Below, piece after piece: positions 1-27,567 of a stretch of DNA of 64,000 nt. The translations under genes and the position numbers were made by a program. The notes below the pieces were generated by a model. That model was not told the origin of the DNA, did not search any database, and worked only from the letters and a program-made list of their open reading frames with translations. This DNA comes from Rhabditoides inermis (lineage: Eukaryota; Nematoda; Chromadorea; Rhabditida; Rhabditidae): positions 334,501 through 398,500 of the forward strand of contig CAWZYM010000010.1 of the NCBI GenBank assembly GCA_963966185.1. Reading direction: 5' to 3'. How positions within the stretch are numbered: the stretch's first letter is position 1; every line of letters begins with the position of its first letter.

Positions 1-445
1 TGACAGTCATCGTTTGAATTTCCGTCTATAGGAAGCTGGCTTTATGTCATTGACTGGCTTTATGACCTCTGACTGTATGTCATTGACTGTTTTTCGAAAT
101 TGTCTCCCACATAAGGAATCGTCGTTTCTGTGACTGTATGATTCGAAAAGTTCATACATACCAATACACACATCAACTCAACATGTTCACGACAAATGTG
201 AAGCTGATTTGAAACGACTTAGTCACCAAATGTCACTAATATAACTGTCACCAATGTCACTGTCACCAACCGGGTGATAGTCACCAATGTCATCCACATA
301 TGGTATATGGTATGTAGTCGTCGTTTCTGTGACTGTCAGTTTCGAACGGTTCCTAGGTTCCTACATACCAAAACACACACAGCAACTCAACGTGTTTGAG
401 CCAAATCACAAATGTGAAGCTCGTTTGAAATGAGTGATCACGCAC

Positions 446-724
446 ATATGGCAGTTCGTCGTCTCCATTGCCGCCGTTGGACGATCGGAGGAAGCGCACC
501 CGCAACACCCCAGCCGCGTAGATGCGCATGCACTGCCGGTAGCGGTGGATGCTGCAAGTACGATTGAGTACTGTAGGATACCGTAGGAGTACTGTAGTAC
601 TGTAGGATACTGTAGTGCTGTAAGTAGGAGTACGGAATATTGTTCTAGTGAGCAGGATACTTGTACCGTACGGTACCGTACGGTACACGACACATGACTG
701 TGTTGTACGTAGTTGTATATGGGG

Positions 725-786
<62 letters not shown>

Positions 787-3700
787 TGCGCGCGCACTTT
801 TGCTGCAAAGTCTCTATAGCCTGCACCAGAGCAATAGTTTTCGATCTACCTCGCTTGCAGTTCGAAACACGGTGCCATAACCGTCTGTCTCTCTTGTTTT
901 GCGCGCTATTGCCGAGAGCTGACTCTCCGTCTTCCTCTGATCCACCCCACAGCGCGCAACTTATTGCGAGCATGTAACTATAATCGCCTAATGAGGTGCT
1001 TCTTAGTTGACGTGGTATTCGTTTTATGCATACCTGAATATATTGACGACCATGATGAGAATAGATGGGATGACGGTGCAGAGAGCGGTGTCGAGCATCG
1101 TGAACACCACGTAGAGGTCGGAGGCGCGATGCCTGAAGAAGGGGTACTGTAGGATGGGATACTGTGGGATACTGTCGGAAGGGTGCGCACTCACCCGAAT
1201 ATCTTTGCGTCGCTGTCGAGCCCGCAGTAGTAGAGCGTGACATCTTTCTGAAAACCAAGGATCAGCGGGCGTGTCTATTTCTTTCGGGCCGTTTTCCGAT
1301 TCCAAAAGATTCGAAAAGCTTTTCGCCACTTTTCGTGTGGACAAATGAGAAAATGGACGCAGCTCATTTTGCCTACCTCGTACGTCTCCAGTCCGGCGAA
1401 GGCGAATAGCCACGAGTAGAGCAGACTGGACAGCAGCACCGTGCCGATGACGAGGTTTCGCGCGAACCGCTTCGTGCACACGTACTTGCGGATGCCTGAA
1501 GTACTATGCTCGTGCCGTACGTCACGCACGCAACGACGCAACAGTGCGTACCGATGCACATTCCAGGTGCGATTTCGAAAAGCGAAGGGTTTTCCCCCCC
1601 TCTCTCTCTCTCTCTTCCCTATACCTTGAACTGGTTGAATTCCACCACACCCGCATCCATCCCGTTATCGGTGGTTTGCACCATTGTCTCACCTGTTCGA
1701 TAGAGCACGTTTTTTTTCTCACCTGGTCGATAGAGCACGATCATGCGATCGAACGACACCCACGAGATCATCCACACGCAGATAAAGTCGCAAAAGTGCG
1801 CGGCGAACGTGAAGATCTGAAAACGGCCGATCGATTTTTCGTCCATCTCAAAATTTCCCGAATTTTTTTTCGCGTAGAACGGTCAAGGTTCGGATAGTTG
1901 TTTTTTTATATCTCAACCCCCGACCGTAGAAGATTCCAAGTGCTTTTCGCTTATAACAGCGATTGGCGATTGATGATGTCATGTCGTGCGTTTGGCGCCG
2001 CAAATCGCCGCTGTGTGTGGCGTGTGAAAAGTGAGTCATTTGGAATGTTGGCTCGGATCTTGCAAACGCATTTTCGCACGCTTGTCACGTTTTTCAGCGG
2101 AGGGAGAATCTGCTTTCGAGAGTTGGGAGTAGGAGAAGGAGAGGAAGAAGGCAATTTGCAAGCGGCAGCGGATTGCAGGCTGTTTACAACCCGACGTTAG
2201 AATAGTGATTAGGTGTACTGTAGGTAGGCCTAGGTCTCTACTATGTATAAGGCGAGTGTTTAGATACTGTAGCGTAGAAGATTAGAAGCGCTTTTCGGAG
2301 ATAATAGTGTCTGGGTTTTGCAAAGCAAAGTTCGAGGTTTTAGAATTATAATATTAGTGTCTGGAATGCGAGATGTCAGGTGGTGTCTCTAGATTACTGT
2401 AGGCAAGTTCTCACCTTGCATCCGACCTCGTTGTTGCTGTAGAGTGGCACGCCGTAAATGGCATCCGCCCACGTGACGACTACGGTAGAAAGAAAGATGC
2501 ACCCGCACACCGACAGTGTACACAGGTAGACGTTCGAGGTGAGCCGCTTCAACCAGAAGTTGGTCCTGCAACGATTGCCCTGATTGCTTGAGCGGTAATC
2601 TCGGCTAGTCTCTGGTCACTGTAAACGTGTATGTATGGTCGCAGATCGCTCGCGCTGCCGAGTAGAAACCTAGCAGCCCGAAACGAGCATGTACATGTTT
2701 TTTGAGAGATAATTTAATCGGCTAGGACGCCCCATCAGTGGAGGAAACGAAACACCGGCTGCGGCCCCCGATCGCACAACGCATGTGTGTGCAAAACAAG
2801 GAGAAACGTTTTTTTAGTCGGAGAACGCATTCTCCTAACGAGCCGAGCAGTGTCCTCGCGCCTCTTCGACAAATTGAGTACATTAGGGCTAAGGATGAGA
2901 GGCGCGTTACGACAGGATGTTTTTTTTTGTCGCGCTCTTCCTAAATCCTGCGGAAAGGTTTGCAACGCTTGTCAGAAGTGACATGCTATGCAGTGCATGG
3001 CCGTGTCATATCAATCATGAATCATTTCAATCATATCAATCAGAATGGTCATATCAAGACCATTCTGCATTCCATTCTCTTGCATGCATTTTTTTCGCAG
3101 AGCGTTGTTTGCGAGAATGAAGTAGGTGATATAATCACTGTGTTGCGTGCAAAGCACGCTGTCATTTGACCACATGAATAAGGAAATCGCGTGAACGTCG
3201 TAAACAAACATGGTTCGCAATCACGAAAACGGTAATTATCGGTAATAAATCTATCTAAACCGATCTATCTATGATCCGCGAGGATTTTGCAACTCCGCAA
3301 GCACTGTCTATCGGAAATATCTGACTTCTGCAGACGCCAACACCCCAGAAAAAAGTCAGAAACGGTACCCGATGAGGAGCAAGCTGTCATTTGACCACAT
3401 GAATAAGGAAATCGCGTGAACGTCGAAAACAAACATGGTTTGCAATCACGAAAACGGTAATTATCGGTAATAAATCTATCTAAATCGATCTATTTTTGAT
3501 CCTCGAGGATTTTGCAACTACGAAAACAGTAATAGTAATAATCGGTAATAAATCTATCTAAACCGATCTATCTATGATCCGCGAGGATTTTGCAACTCCG
3601 CAAGCACTGTCTATCGGAAATATTTGACTTCTGCAGACGCCAACACCCCAGAAAAAAGTCAGAAACGGTACCCGATGAGGAGTAGGTAGGAGTTGAGAAT

Positions 3701-4399
3701 CATGAATATGTTTTTTTCTTTGTCTCTGTGTTTGAGATGACATCCCATTCTATGCGCTCGTATGGGTGCCAATGGGCTCAGTCACAGTCTTCACTTTGTC
3801 CCTACTCACGGGTCCGACCGTTAGTTTGTTGGATGCTGTGTGTTGTGATTTTGTGATTTTGTGATTTTGTGATTTCTGATTATGAATGAATACATTATTA
3901 TGAGAATAGATCTCAGAATCACTCGTACCTGATGAGTAGCAGTGCCATGAAGTTCCCGATGATTCCGATGAGGCAGAATATGGGAAGGAGCAGCTGGCGC
4001 GCGTAGTGCCGCACCAGCAATACACCGTCTGCATGCAGAAAGATACCTCGCCAAATGTTATGATAGACATTGCTATTCCGATATTCCCTCAATATTTGTT
4101 CGAAATTTGTTCGATAAATACATATTAGCTCGTCTGCAAAGAGATCCATTTATTTTCTTGTAGTCAAGATGGACAGAGACATGCGATTTCTTCTCATTAT
4201 TCGAGAATGTTTTGATGGACTAGGTCTAGATGTCATCACATGTGAACACTTAACGGGCTGACGCTGGATAAACACCAATCTGTTTTTATCGAATGAACAT
4301 GTCAGACGTCTAGACATACATAACTGCTACTGACCCACCTCCGCTCGCCTCTTCTATCTGCGTGGTTGCGTTGACGAGCTCGGCGAGAGTTTCGTTCAT
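446..4399 (-). CDS. Class A (rhodopsin-type) peptide-like GPCR, 3' end outside window
   Basis: Eight exons join in phase: 4399-4339, 4028-3929, 2565-2415, 1816-1723, 1495-1377, 1247-1195, 1132-1034 and 551-446, giving 261 residues; helices 6 and 7 lie beyond the left edge. The start is the ATG at 4399, whose product opens with MNETLAELVNATTQ and carries two N-glycosylation sequons, usual for a receptor N-terminus. TM1 (about 34-53) contains the GN pair (N46), TM2 about 65-85. C103 precedes TM3 and can pair with C183 in the second extracellular loop. FDR at 126-128 stands at the DRY position, and R128 is 25 residues after C103 as in class A receptors. TM4 is about 149-169, TM5 about 198-225 with P215. 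It is probably a plasma-membrane neuropeptide-type receptor; the ligand cannot be inferred. Exon 4 has a second in-frame donor 30 bases downstream. A MITE ends 19 bases upstream of the start codon. Confidence 0.85.
661..692. repeat. Tandem palindrome of GTACCGTACG
   Basis: GTACCGTACGGTACC-type palindromes are repeated back to back inside intron 7 of the GPCR, next to a run of TACTGTAG-like words at 565-620. The function is unknown. Confidence 0.6.
727..790. repeat. (TG)n microsatellite in GPCR intron
   Basis: About 30 TG units followed by a short GC-alternating tail, within intron 7 of the GPCR. Confidence 0.95.
820..965 (-). repeat. Dispersed repeat R, copy 1
   Basis: A roughly 150-base sequence recurs in the opposite orientation at 21894-22050 and 28694-28850. 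Shared words include CTCTGGCGCAGACTATAG (diverged here), TTTCGAACTGCAA and AGCTCTCGGCAA. No coding frame or terminal inverted repeat was seen. It lies in GPCR intron 7. It may be a SINE-like or MITE-like family. Confidence 0.7.
3164..3690. repeat. Imperfect tandem duplication in GPCR intron 2
   Basis: The segment from about 3164 to 3383 (GCTGTCATTTGACCACATG ... GGTACCCGATGAGGAG) is repeated at 3386-3690. The second copy also carries an extra internal duplication of the GGTAATAAATCTATCTAAA part. No coding potential was seen. Confidence 0.85.
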
Positions 4400-4417
4400 G
4401 ACGAACCCTGAACAACG

Positions 4418-4524
4418 AAGCGGTCAGTCTCTTCGAAACTCTCTTCGATACTGACTGCGACACGATCACACAGCGGTTTCCGAACGCGTTTTGCAGAGAC
4501 TGTTTCGAAGAGACTGACCACACA
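4418..4524. mobile_element. MITE of the CGGTCAGTCTCTTCGAA family
   Basis: Terminal inverted repeats GCGGTCAGTCTCTTCGAA and TTCGAAGAGACTGACCAC enclose about 107 bases. Related full or partial copies lie at 5702-5736, 12469-12560, 12813-12922, 20577-20673, 37671-37734 and 57720-57865. This copy lies immediately upstream of the GPCR start codon (4399), so it sits in the 5' UTR or promoter of that gene. Confidence 0.75.
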
Positions 4525-4529
4525 ATGAA

Positions 4530-12110
<7,581 letters not shown>

Positions 12111-12113
12111 CAG

Positions 12114-21060
<8,947 letters not shown>

Positions 21061-21230
21061 AGACTTTTAAACTTTATTGTTATGTATTTTTTGAAAATAT
21101 TACTTCATTGTTTATTAATTCATTATTTATGAACTGCATTGTTTATGTATTTTATTGGTGTACACGTTTCTTAATTTGCTTACGGCGAGTCTCGCGTCAC
21201 GGATTACGACTGTATGTATATGTACGAGAA

Positions 21231-21236
21231 AATAAA
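21231..21236 (+). terminator. Poly(A) signal of DXO gene
   Basis: AATAAA lies 171 bases after the DXO stop codon (21058-21060). Confidence 0.6.
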
Positions 21237-21893
21237 ATTTTCGAAAAATATGCAGCGAGAAAATTGTGTTTGGTACATAGTTTAGTATCCGCGTACTATT
21301 TTATAAACGTCTTTAACTTGACTTGATTTTCCCCGTGCGCTAATTTCTTTTCGAAATGGCGGAGGAAGTTTTGAATTCCACTGCCGACTGTCTGTGCCAA
21401 GATTAAATAAACGTGCCGACTTTACAGTATTTGGGTAGAGGACGGGAAAGGAAAATGGGAGATGGAACGAGTCGCTACGTCAGAAAAACTCTTTTCATTG
21501 ACTGTTCCGCGCGCCAAAAATTACTCAGCGTTCTCCAAATAAAAGAGAACACAAAAACAAAAAAAAATGAAACATGAAAATATCCCCAACGGGCTATCGA
21601 AATGAATAATTTTATTTTCAAACGATGCAGCGCGTTCACCCAGTGTCAAAATTAAATCAAATCAAATCATTCATCCGGACTCGCATAATATGATAAAGTG
21701 TTTAGCTTTCAAAATGATAGCGCCGGGAGGAAAGCTTCACTCATTTTTTTTCCCGTGTCACCCCCTTTTGACGAAGCTAGCGAAGCTGGTAAAGCGTGGT
21801 AACGAAGAACGCTTTCGCACCGACTTTCGCACTTGGCGATTGATGATGAGCAGGATCCAGGGTGGAGTGATCGAGACCTGAATTGATATATAT

Positions 21894-22050
21894 AGTATGC
21901 TCGCAATAAGTAGCGCGCGTTTGGGTAGATCAGAGAAAGACAGAGGGTCAACTCTCGGCAAAACAAGAGAAGCAGACGGTTATGGCACCGTATTTCGAAC
22001 TGCAAGCGAGGTAGGTCGAATACTATCCCTCTGGCGCAGACTATAGAAAC
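21894..22050 (+). repeat. Dispersed repeat R, copy 2
   Basis: Same family as 820-965 and 28694-28850. It runs from TATGCTCGCAATAAGT to CTCTGGCGCAGACTATAG. Confidence 0.7.
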
Positions 22051-22076
22051 TTTGGAAAGTTGTATTCCTACTTACC

Positions 22077-22583
22077 TAGTGTTTGGACCAAATTACCGGT
22101 TTATTTCTGGTTAACCAGAAATTTGGCGCCCTTTTCAAAACCAGCGTCATTTAAAACCAGAAAAAATTGGCCAGGTCATTGGCCGGACCAGATATTTCTG
22201 GTTTTCGGTCGAAAAAAACCAGAAATTTCTGGTTCTGGTTTTCATTTGGCCAGTACTGGTTTTGGTTTGGCGGTCGTTCGAGAAATGTGACGTCTCATTG
22301 TCATTTAGCCATGAAATGTCCTCATCATACCTCATCTCATTCGAGAATCGAGAAATGATATTGACCGGTCCAAAAAACCAGAGGTACAAACTACAAAACC
22401 AGAAATTTCTGGTTTTTTGAAAACCAGAAATTTCTGGTTCTGGTTCTGGTTTGGCCAGATTTCTCAAAACCGGTTTATTTTGGCCGGTCATTTCTCTGGC
22501 CAACCAGAAAATAACCGGTCATTGGTTTTATTTTGGCCGGTCATTCGACCAGAAATCTGGTCGATAAATTGGTCCAAACACTA
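22077..22583. mobile_element. hAT-like MITE with dense internal palindromes
   Basis: Termini TAGTGTTTGGACCAAATT and AATTGGTCCAAACACTA are inverted. They are flanked by a perfect 8-base direct repeat TACTTACC (22069-22076 and 22584-22591), the target duplication size of hAT elements. The interior is packed with CCAGAAATTTCTGG and GGCCGGTCA words. No transposase frame was seen. Confidence 0.8.
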
Positions 22584-22885
22584 TACTTACCACATCGGAG
22601 ACAAACGATCGTCCGTGAAACAGGATCGCTATGATTTCGGAATGGTGTGGAAAGACGAATAAGTAGAGGTAGAAAAGAAGCTGTAATTTAGCACTTTACG
22701 TATCGAATATTGCACATTTCGAAATGTTTACACCGCGCAACAGTATACACCTTTCAATATTTCTGTTTCTTTTCTTTTCATTGTTTTTTTTTATTTCTGT
22801 ATCTTCAGTACGTCAGTACAGCTTACTCCGCCTCGAGTTTTCGAGTTTTCAGGTCTCGATCAGAATCTTGAATGATTTTCAAGGA

Positions 22886-23128
22886 GAGGTCAGACTCGAT
22901 TATACCTATCGAAAATCCGCTTTACGATACAAAAAAGGCAATTTATGAGTTCACTTCTTAGGGAAGAGTTTCTTAGGGGTTCTGAGTGAGCGTGCGATTT
23001 TTCTGAAGATCTTTTTCGGGCATTTTTCGGACCGGAGTACACACGAAGAGCGCGCACGATAGGAAGTCTCGCTACTCACACTGAGGGTCTTTCAGAAGGT
23101 CTTTCGCAAACAAATCGAGTCTGACCTC
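22886..23128. mobile_element. MITE with GAGGTCAGACTCGAT termini, copy 1
   Basis: Left GAGGTCAGACTCGAT and right ATCGAGTCTGACCTC enclose 243 bases. The second copy lies at 58759-58988 in a TRAF intron. Confidence 0.75.
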
Positions 23129-23131
23129 CAC

Positions 23132-23270
23132 TTTAAGCAGTTATTCAGTTGAAATTTTTGACCAAAAAAATTTGACCTTCTCGAATGCTCTTCTCGATCG
23201 TCATTGGCCAGAGCCGACTTGGCGCCAAAAAAATTCGGTCAAATATTTTCAACTGAATAACTGCTTTAAA
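23132..23270. mobile_element. Palindromic MITE abutting the previous one
   Basis: TTTAAGCAGTTATTCAGTTG and its complement CAACTGAATAACTGCTTTAA bound about 139 bases, three bases after the element at 22886-23128. Its right end overlaps the receptor stop codon region at 23266. Confidence 0.65.
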
Positions 23271-23914
23271 AGCGACACAAAAATGAACGAAACACGCACA
23301 GACTTATCACACACACCAGGTCAATCAATACAGTGACCCGCGCGGTATCACTCGAGGGCGCACAGTGAATGATACTACGGTATAGCCCGTATAGCGTTGG
23401 TAGTGTCTTGCATGAAGGATCTGCCGTGTCTTTTCGATTTTTTGCCGTCTTTACCTGATTGACGGCGAACATCACAGCGCCAGCCGTCATGAACGCTCCG
23501 ACGAGAAACAGATGGAACTCGGCGCGTCTGGAATTTTGAAACCTTTCCTTCCCATTGTCTCGCTGTCTCTCTCTCACCCACTCTCTCTCTCTCTATCTAT
23601 CTCTATCTCTATCTCCCTCTCTTTCAGCCAGACAACAGTCTCATCAATGCTACACTCAATACTACCGTATCCTCCACCGTAATGCTACACTCGACTTCCA
23701 GTCTTTCAGACACGAAACACTTTTCGAAATCTTTCAGAAAACCACTGTATTGACAGGTTCTTCTCATACACGGGAATTCTTCGACAAAGAAAGCAAATTT
23801 ACCGAGAGTTGACGCCAGAATACGCGAGAGCAGCGATGCTCACTGCAGTACATACCACCGCGCACAGAGAAGCGAGAATAGTGAGTGTAGCAGTGATGAG
23901 ACTGTTGTCTGGCT

Positions 23915-23965
<51 letters not shown>

Positions 23966-24704
23966 GCACTACTCCTGGTATGACTCGTTTCCAGTCCATC
24001 AAACATCCTCCTGTAGGAAGTGGGGCATAATGTACAGGAGAAATGTACAGATGAGGGTAGGCGAATGCAGGCAAGACAAAAACAAGCATACGACAGGGCC
24101 AAAGAAACCGATACCACATCTGAAATATATCTCAATATGTCTCTCCCTTTCTTCATCTCTCTCATGCGTTTCAAAGTCAAAGGTTTGTCCAGAATTCGGG
24201 ATTCCATTGTGTTACCTTGTTGTATTTCAGTGGCATTAGTACACAAGTCATTCGATTTATAGCCAATAAAGACACACATATGTGTTGAGCGGTGAGCAAG
24301 TAGTAGGTGAGAAGATAGACAGGTGACCTATGTATGCATACTTCACACGTAACTATATTAACACTCACAATACATATGTAAACTCTCCAAAGTGGTCATA
24401 CAGAGTTCCGCAATAAAATCCGGTAATCGGAAAGCGCACAACAAACAGCTCGACTACGAAATCAAGTATGCTCTGAAATATATGATAAACACCTACTTTG
24501 TAATATTCTATGAACCAGGTTGGCAAACCAGTTATAAATAGTGAAGAATGAGCTATCTTTCGCGTCTTTCTTTATGTACATAATGATTTGCAGATATAGA
24601 CAGAGCGTGGGAATGGCATAAGCGATTTGGACGAATAGAATGATAACATTGACAGCATCTATTGAAGGCTCAGTGGAGAGAGCGGGAGTTGTAGTTGCAT
24701 TCAT
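23266..24704 (-). CDS. SRG/SRV-type nematode chemoreceptor
   Basis: Six exons join in phase: 24704-24516, 24472-24369, 24327-24216, 24119-23970, 23912-23803 and 23527-23266, giving 308 residues, the usual length of SRG-superfamily seven-transmembrane receptors. The start at 24704 gives MNATTT with a glycosylation sequon. TM1 (about 18-43, IPTLCLYLQIIMY) is followed by SSFFTIYNWFANL. The TM3 signature AQHICVSLLAINRMTCVLMP is typical of the family, as is the GGCLMDWKRV loop before TM5. Introns are short (43-57 bases for the first three). The last exon reads through a possible GT site to a stop that lies within a MITE end, so the C-terminus is the least certain part. It is expected to act in sensory-neuron membranes; the ligand is unknown. 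An open frame continues upstream of the chosen start for about 80 codons, so an earlier start is possible. Confidence 0.8.
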
Positions 24705-24947
24705 ATCTACAAAGTCATGATCGTTGGCAGTCTGCGACAGTGCTGCATGAACATTTGAACGTAACATGATTATAGGATTACCGCAATATGCAACATGCGG
24801 AAGGAAACACATATAACTCAATGAAAGCGCGTGGTTTCTTCGAGCTTGATATGATACTCCATTGGGAAATGAGTTGATGAAGAAGTTTTTTTTGTGATCG
24901 AGAACAATCGACGACGCGAAAACAAATGCTTCAGAAGTCAAAAATAT

Positions 24948-25163
24948 GTGAAAACTCTATCGTAACGGCTGATGCAGCACCTAGGGCTACATAGTATTTT
25001 ACACACGGAACAGGTGTCTTGTCGGTTTCGATTTAATTTACAGGAGCTCCCGCGAATGCGACTGCCAGACTGACGGAGACCAACGACCAGCACATTTGCA
25101 TAAGTGGTGTGAAGCTGTGAAGACTCTATCGTAGCGGCTGATGCAGCACCTAGGGCTACATAT
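24948..25163. repeat. 47-base direct repeats upstream of the receptor
   Basis: GAAAACTCTATCGTAACGGC ... CCTAGGGCTACAT at 24948-24995 is repeated nearly exactly at 25117-25163. On the minus strand the stretch between them could encode a short signal-peptide-like start (MQMCWSLVSVSLAVAFAG, about 25103-25044) ending at a GT, but no next exon could be tied to it. Confidence 0.6.
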
Positions 25164-25169
25164 TATTCA

Positions 25170-27567
25170 TTTTATTGTTTTAACCTATTTAACTGTTTCA
25201 CGTATTGCCACTATGTAATCGGTAGCGTGTCGCGCCGCAGCGCCGCCCAACCACCTTATCTAGTCATGCGCGTTGATGAGCATGCACTCGCTGCGTGCCA
25301 CGTATGCTCATCATCTACTGCTCACCGAGTACGAGTTCAGTAACCGCTGACTTGTTGTAAATGTGAAGGGCTGATGAAAACGAAATGAGAGTGTGTGATG
25401 AAATGTGACTGAAAGTGTTTTCTAATCCGAGGGACCAATTTATTGTTGTTTGTTTTCGCCCGTTCCTACTTCGGAGTTATACGGTGTGTTGTCATTCACA
25501 AACTCCCTTCCGCTTCTCTTCCACCTGTCTCTGATTCCCTGTAAATATAATGATAGAGTAGCGTAATTACGTCATTCGTTTATTCACATCCATCATGAGT
25601 GGTCACATTATTCGACACATCAATTTTCTTCGCCGCGTGCAGAAAATTGGTTCTTTGATCAAAAAAGCTTCCAACGGAGAGATTGAAATTCTCATTGAAC
25701 TTGTTTACTTGATCATAACCTCATTCATAATCGATTAAAGGTGGGTGGATGCCGCGAGAAAGAAGATATTCAAGAGACATATGGAAACACTAGTTGTTCT
25801 TTCTCGGATGAAAAGAAATGTAAAAAAGCGAGACAGGCGCTTTTGACGGATGTAAAGATGCTTGTCAAGCACCTCGCAGAGGCCGCAGTCATGTACGAGA
25901 CGAGTACGAGAACCGATTACGAGTACGAGAACCGATTTAGTCACTGCAATTGAGCCGATCAATATAACTGTTGTCATTTTCGTGTGCGGTTGTTCGAAAA
26001 ATGAATAAATGTGAACAGAGTTACAACTGTCAGTCCCGCGCTATCGATCACTGTAATCTCTTGATATACCGCTCTCTCTAGCGGGACCAATGACCCCGAC
26101 CCCTGTCGTAAACGGCATGTGGTCCGTATCTTGTCTCTCATACGCATCAGTTATGTGGGCGCTCCGCTAGCGTGCGGCGGGCGCATCCGTGCAATAAAGC
26201 TTCGATCCCCCATCCTGGTCCCTTTGTAAGTGTGTTTGGAGCGGCCCATCACATACTTAACACAACTATAGTTCGATAGCCAGCGATGTCTCAACAAGAG
26301 GCAACGCTTTGTATAATAATAGATTGACTGAAACACAAAAGTTTGCATGTTATGCTGATGATATTGCGCGTTCTATATACTATATCAGCGAATTTGGTGG
26401 GATAAAAGTGCTCATGCAAATAGTGGAATGGTTTTTGACTGTTACTGTAAGAGTAAGACGGTACCACCGCCCGCAATGTCACTGCGCGCCAACCCATATT
26501 TCAATCCGTCGGCCGGAATGATAAGGTGCCAGAAGACAAAATCCTTCATAGTGAGTCAGAGGAATCTGGCGAAGATGATTCAAACAGAGTGTTTGAAAAG
26601 GAAGCGCACCAAGCGGACCATGCGCCTACACTCCGAGCTCGGAAACGTCTGACTGAGGACTGAAGAAAACGAGGAGGAAGGAGATGTAATGACGGATATT
26701 GAACCGATTGAACCGATATGAATTATAAAAACACATCGAAAACATTCAAAAATTGAAAACAACAAAGTAAAAAAAATTCACGAGCAGACGATAGGAGGCG
26801 GGGCTAACGAAGCGCTCGGCTAATCAGAGCGCGCCGCGATTAGTGGATGCACCAATGAGCGCGAGAGTTGTGGGAGGGGCATACGTGATGCACACCGTCG
26901 TCGTCGTCGCCGCCGCCGCCGTCGTAAACACCTTTAGTGGCAAAGCAGGAGAGAGCGAGTGAGCAGCTGTTTTGGCCGCAACCAATATTTATTTCACTAA
27001 CCCTACTCATTCATAAGTCTTACAAAATGATATTCTATCAAATTACACATACTTTTGAAACATTTTGTATTTGGATAGAGAAATCGCTTGTGGCTTGAGT
27101 GTGGCACGCTGCGCGCGCCACAGATCATAACAAACGAAGAAGTCATAACAAACGAAGAAAAAAAGAAGTTTTTTTTGTTTTAGCGACCGAGCTTCGTCGA
27201 ATGCCGATAACCGAGATGAGGACCAAGACGAACGCTGCCGAGATCAAGAAGCGTGAGTTGTTTGTAATATTGTTTGAACAGGATGTTAATTATCTCGCTG
27301 TATAAAGCAGTTGATACCAAGTAAGTCACATTGTATTTGAGACTATTCTCTTAATTCCAAGACATGTTGATCATGATATGGATGGCTCTTTATTCTTATA
27401 ATTGATTGTACAATGTATTTTTCCAAAGATTGCTTCTTCCCAGGTTGGTCCACACTCCATATTTCCCATGCGCATGATCAAGAGTTGATTATGAATGTCC
27501 CAATCTGATCGTGTGTCGGTGTCTGTGTGATGTGGTGATCAGTATGGAACGATGAATACGCGGTCAA
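25170..27567. other. Interval without a supported gene
   Basis: Mixed-composition sequence with short open frames at 25595-25738, 25741-25953, 26428-26652 and 27099-27305. None could be joined into a gene. GC-rich trinucleotide runs (GTCGTCGTC / GCCGCC) lie near 26900-26930. An AATAAA lies at about 26195 in a sequence of unknown nature. Confidence 0.5.
25595..25738 (+). CDS. Short 47-codon ORF, possibly a broken small element gene
   Basis: A 47-residue frame rich in hydrophobic and basic residues ends in TAA. The same frame continues beyond the stop with a strongly basic stretch. From memory this resembles small helical proteins encoded by invertebrate Polinton/Maverick-like elements, which have a similar hydrophobic helix followed by a basic one. 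The single stop and a later frame change would make it a decayed copy. No terminal repeats or other element genes were found nearby, so this is a weak suggestion only. Confidence 0.2.
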   Translation: MSGHIIRHINFLRRVQKIGSLIKKASNGEIEILIELVYLIITSFIID

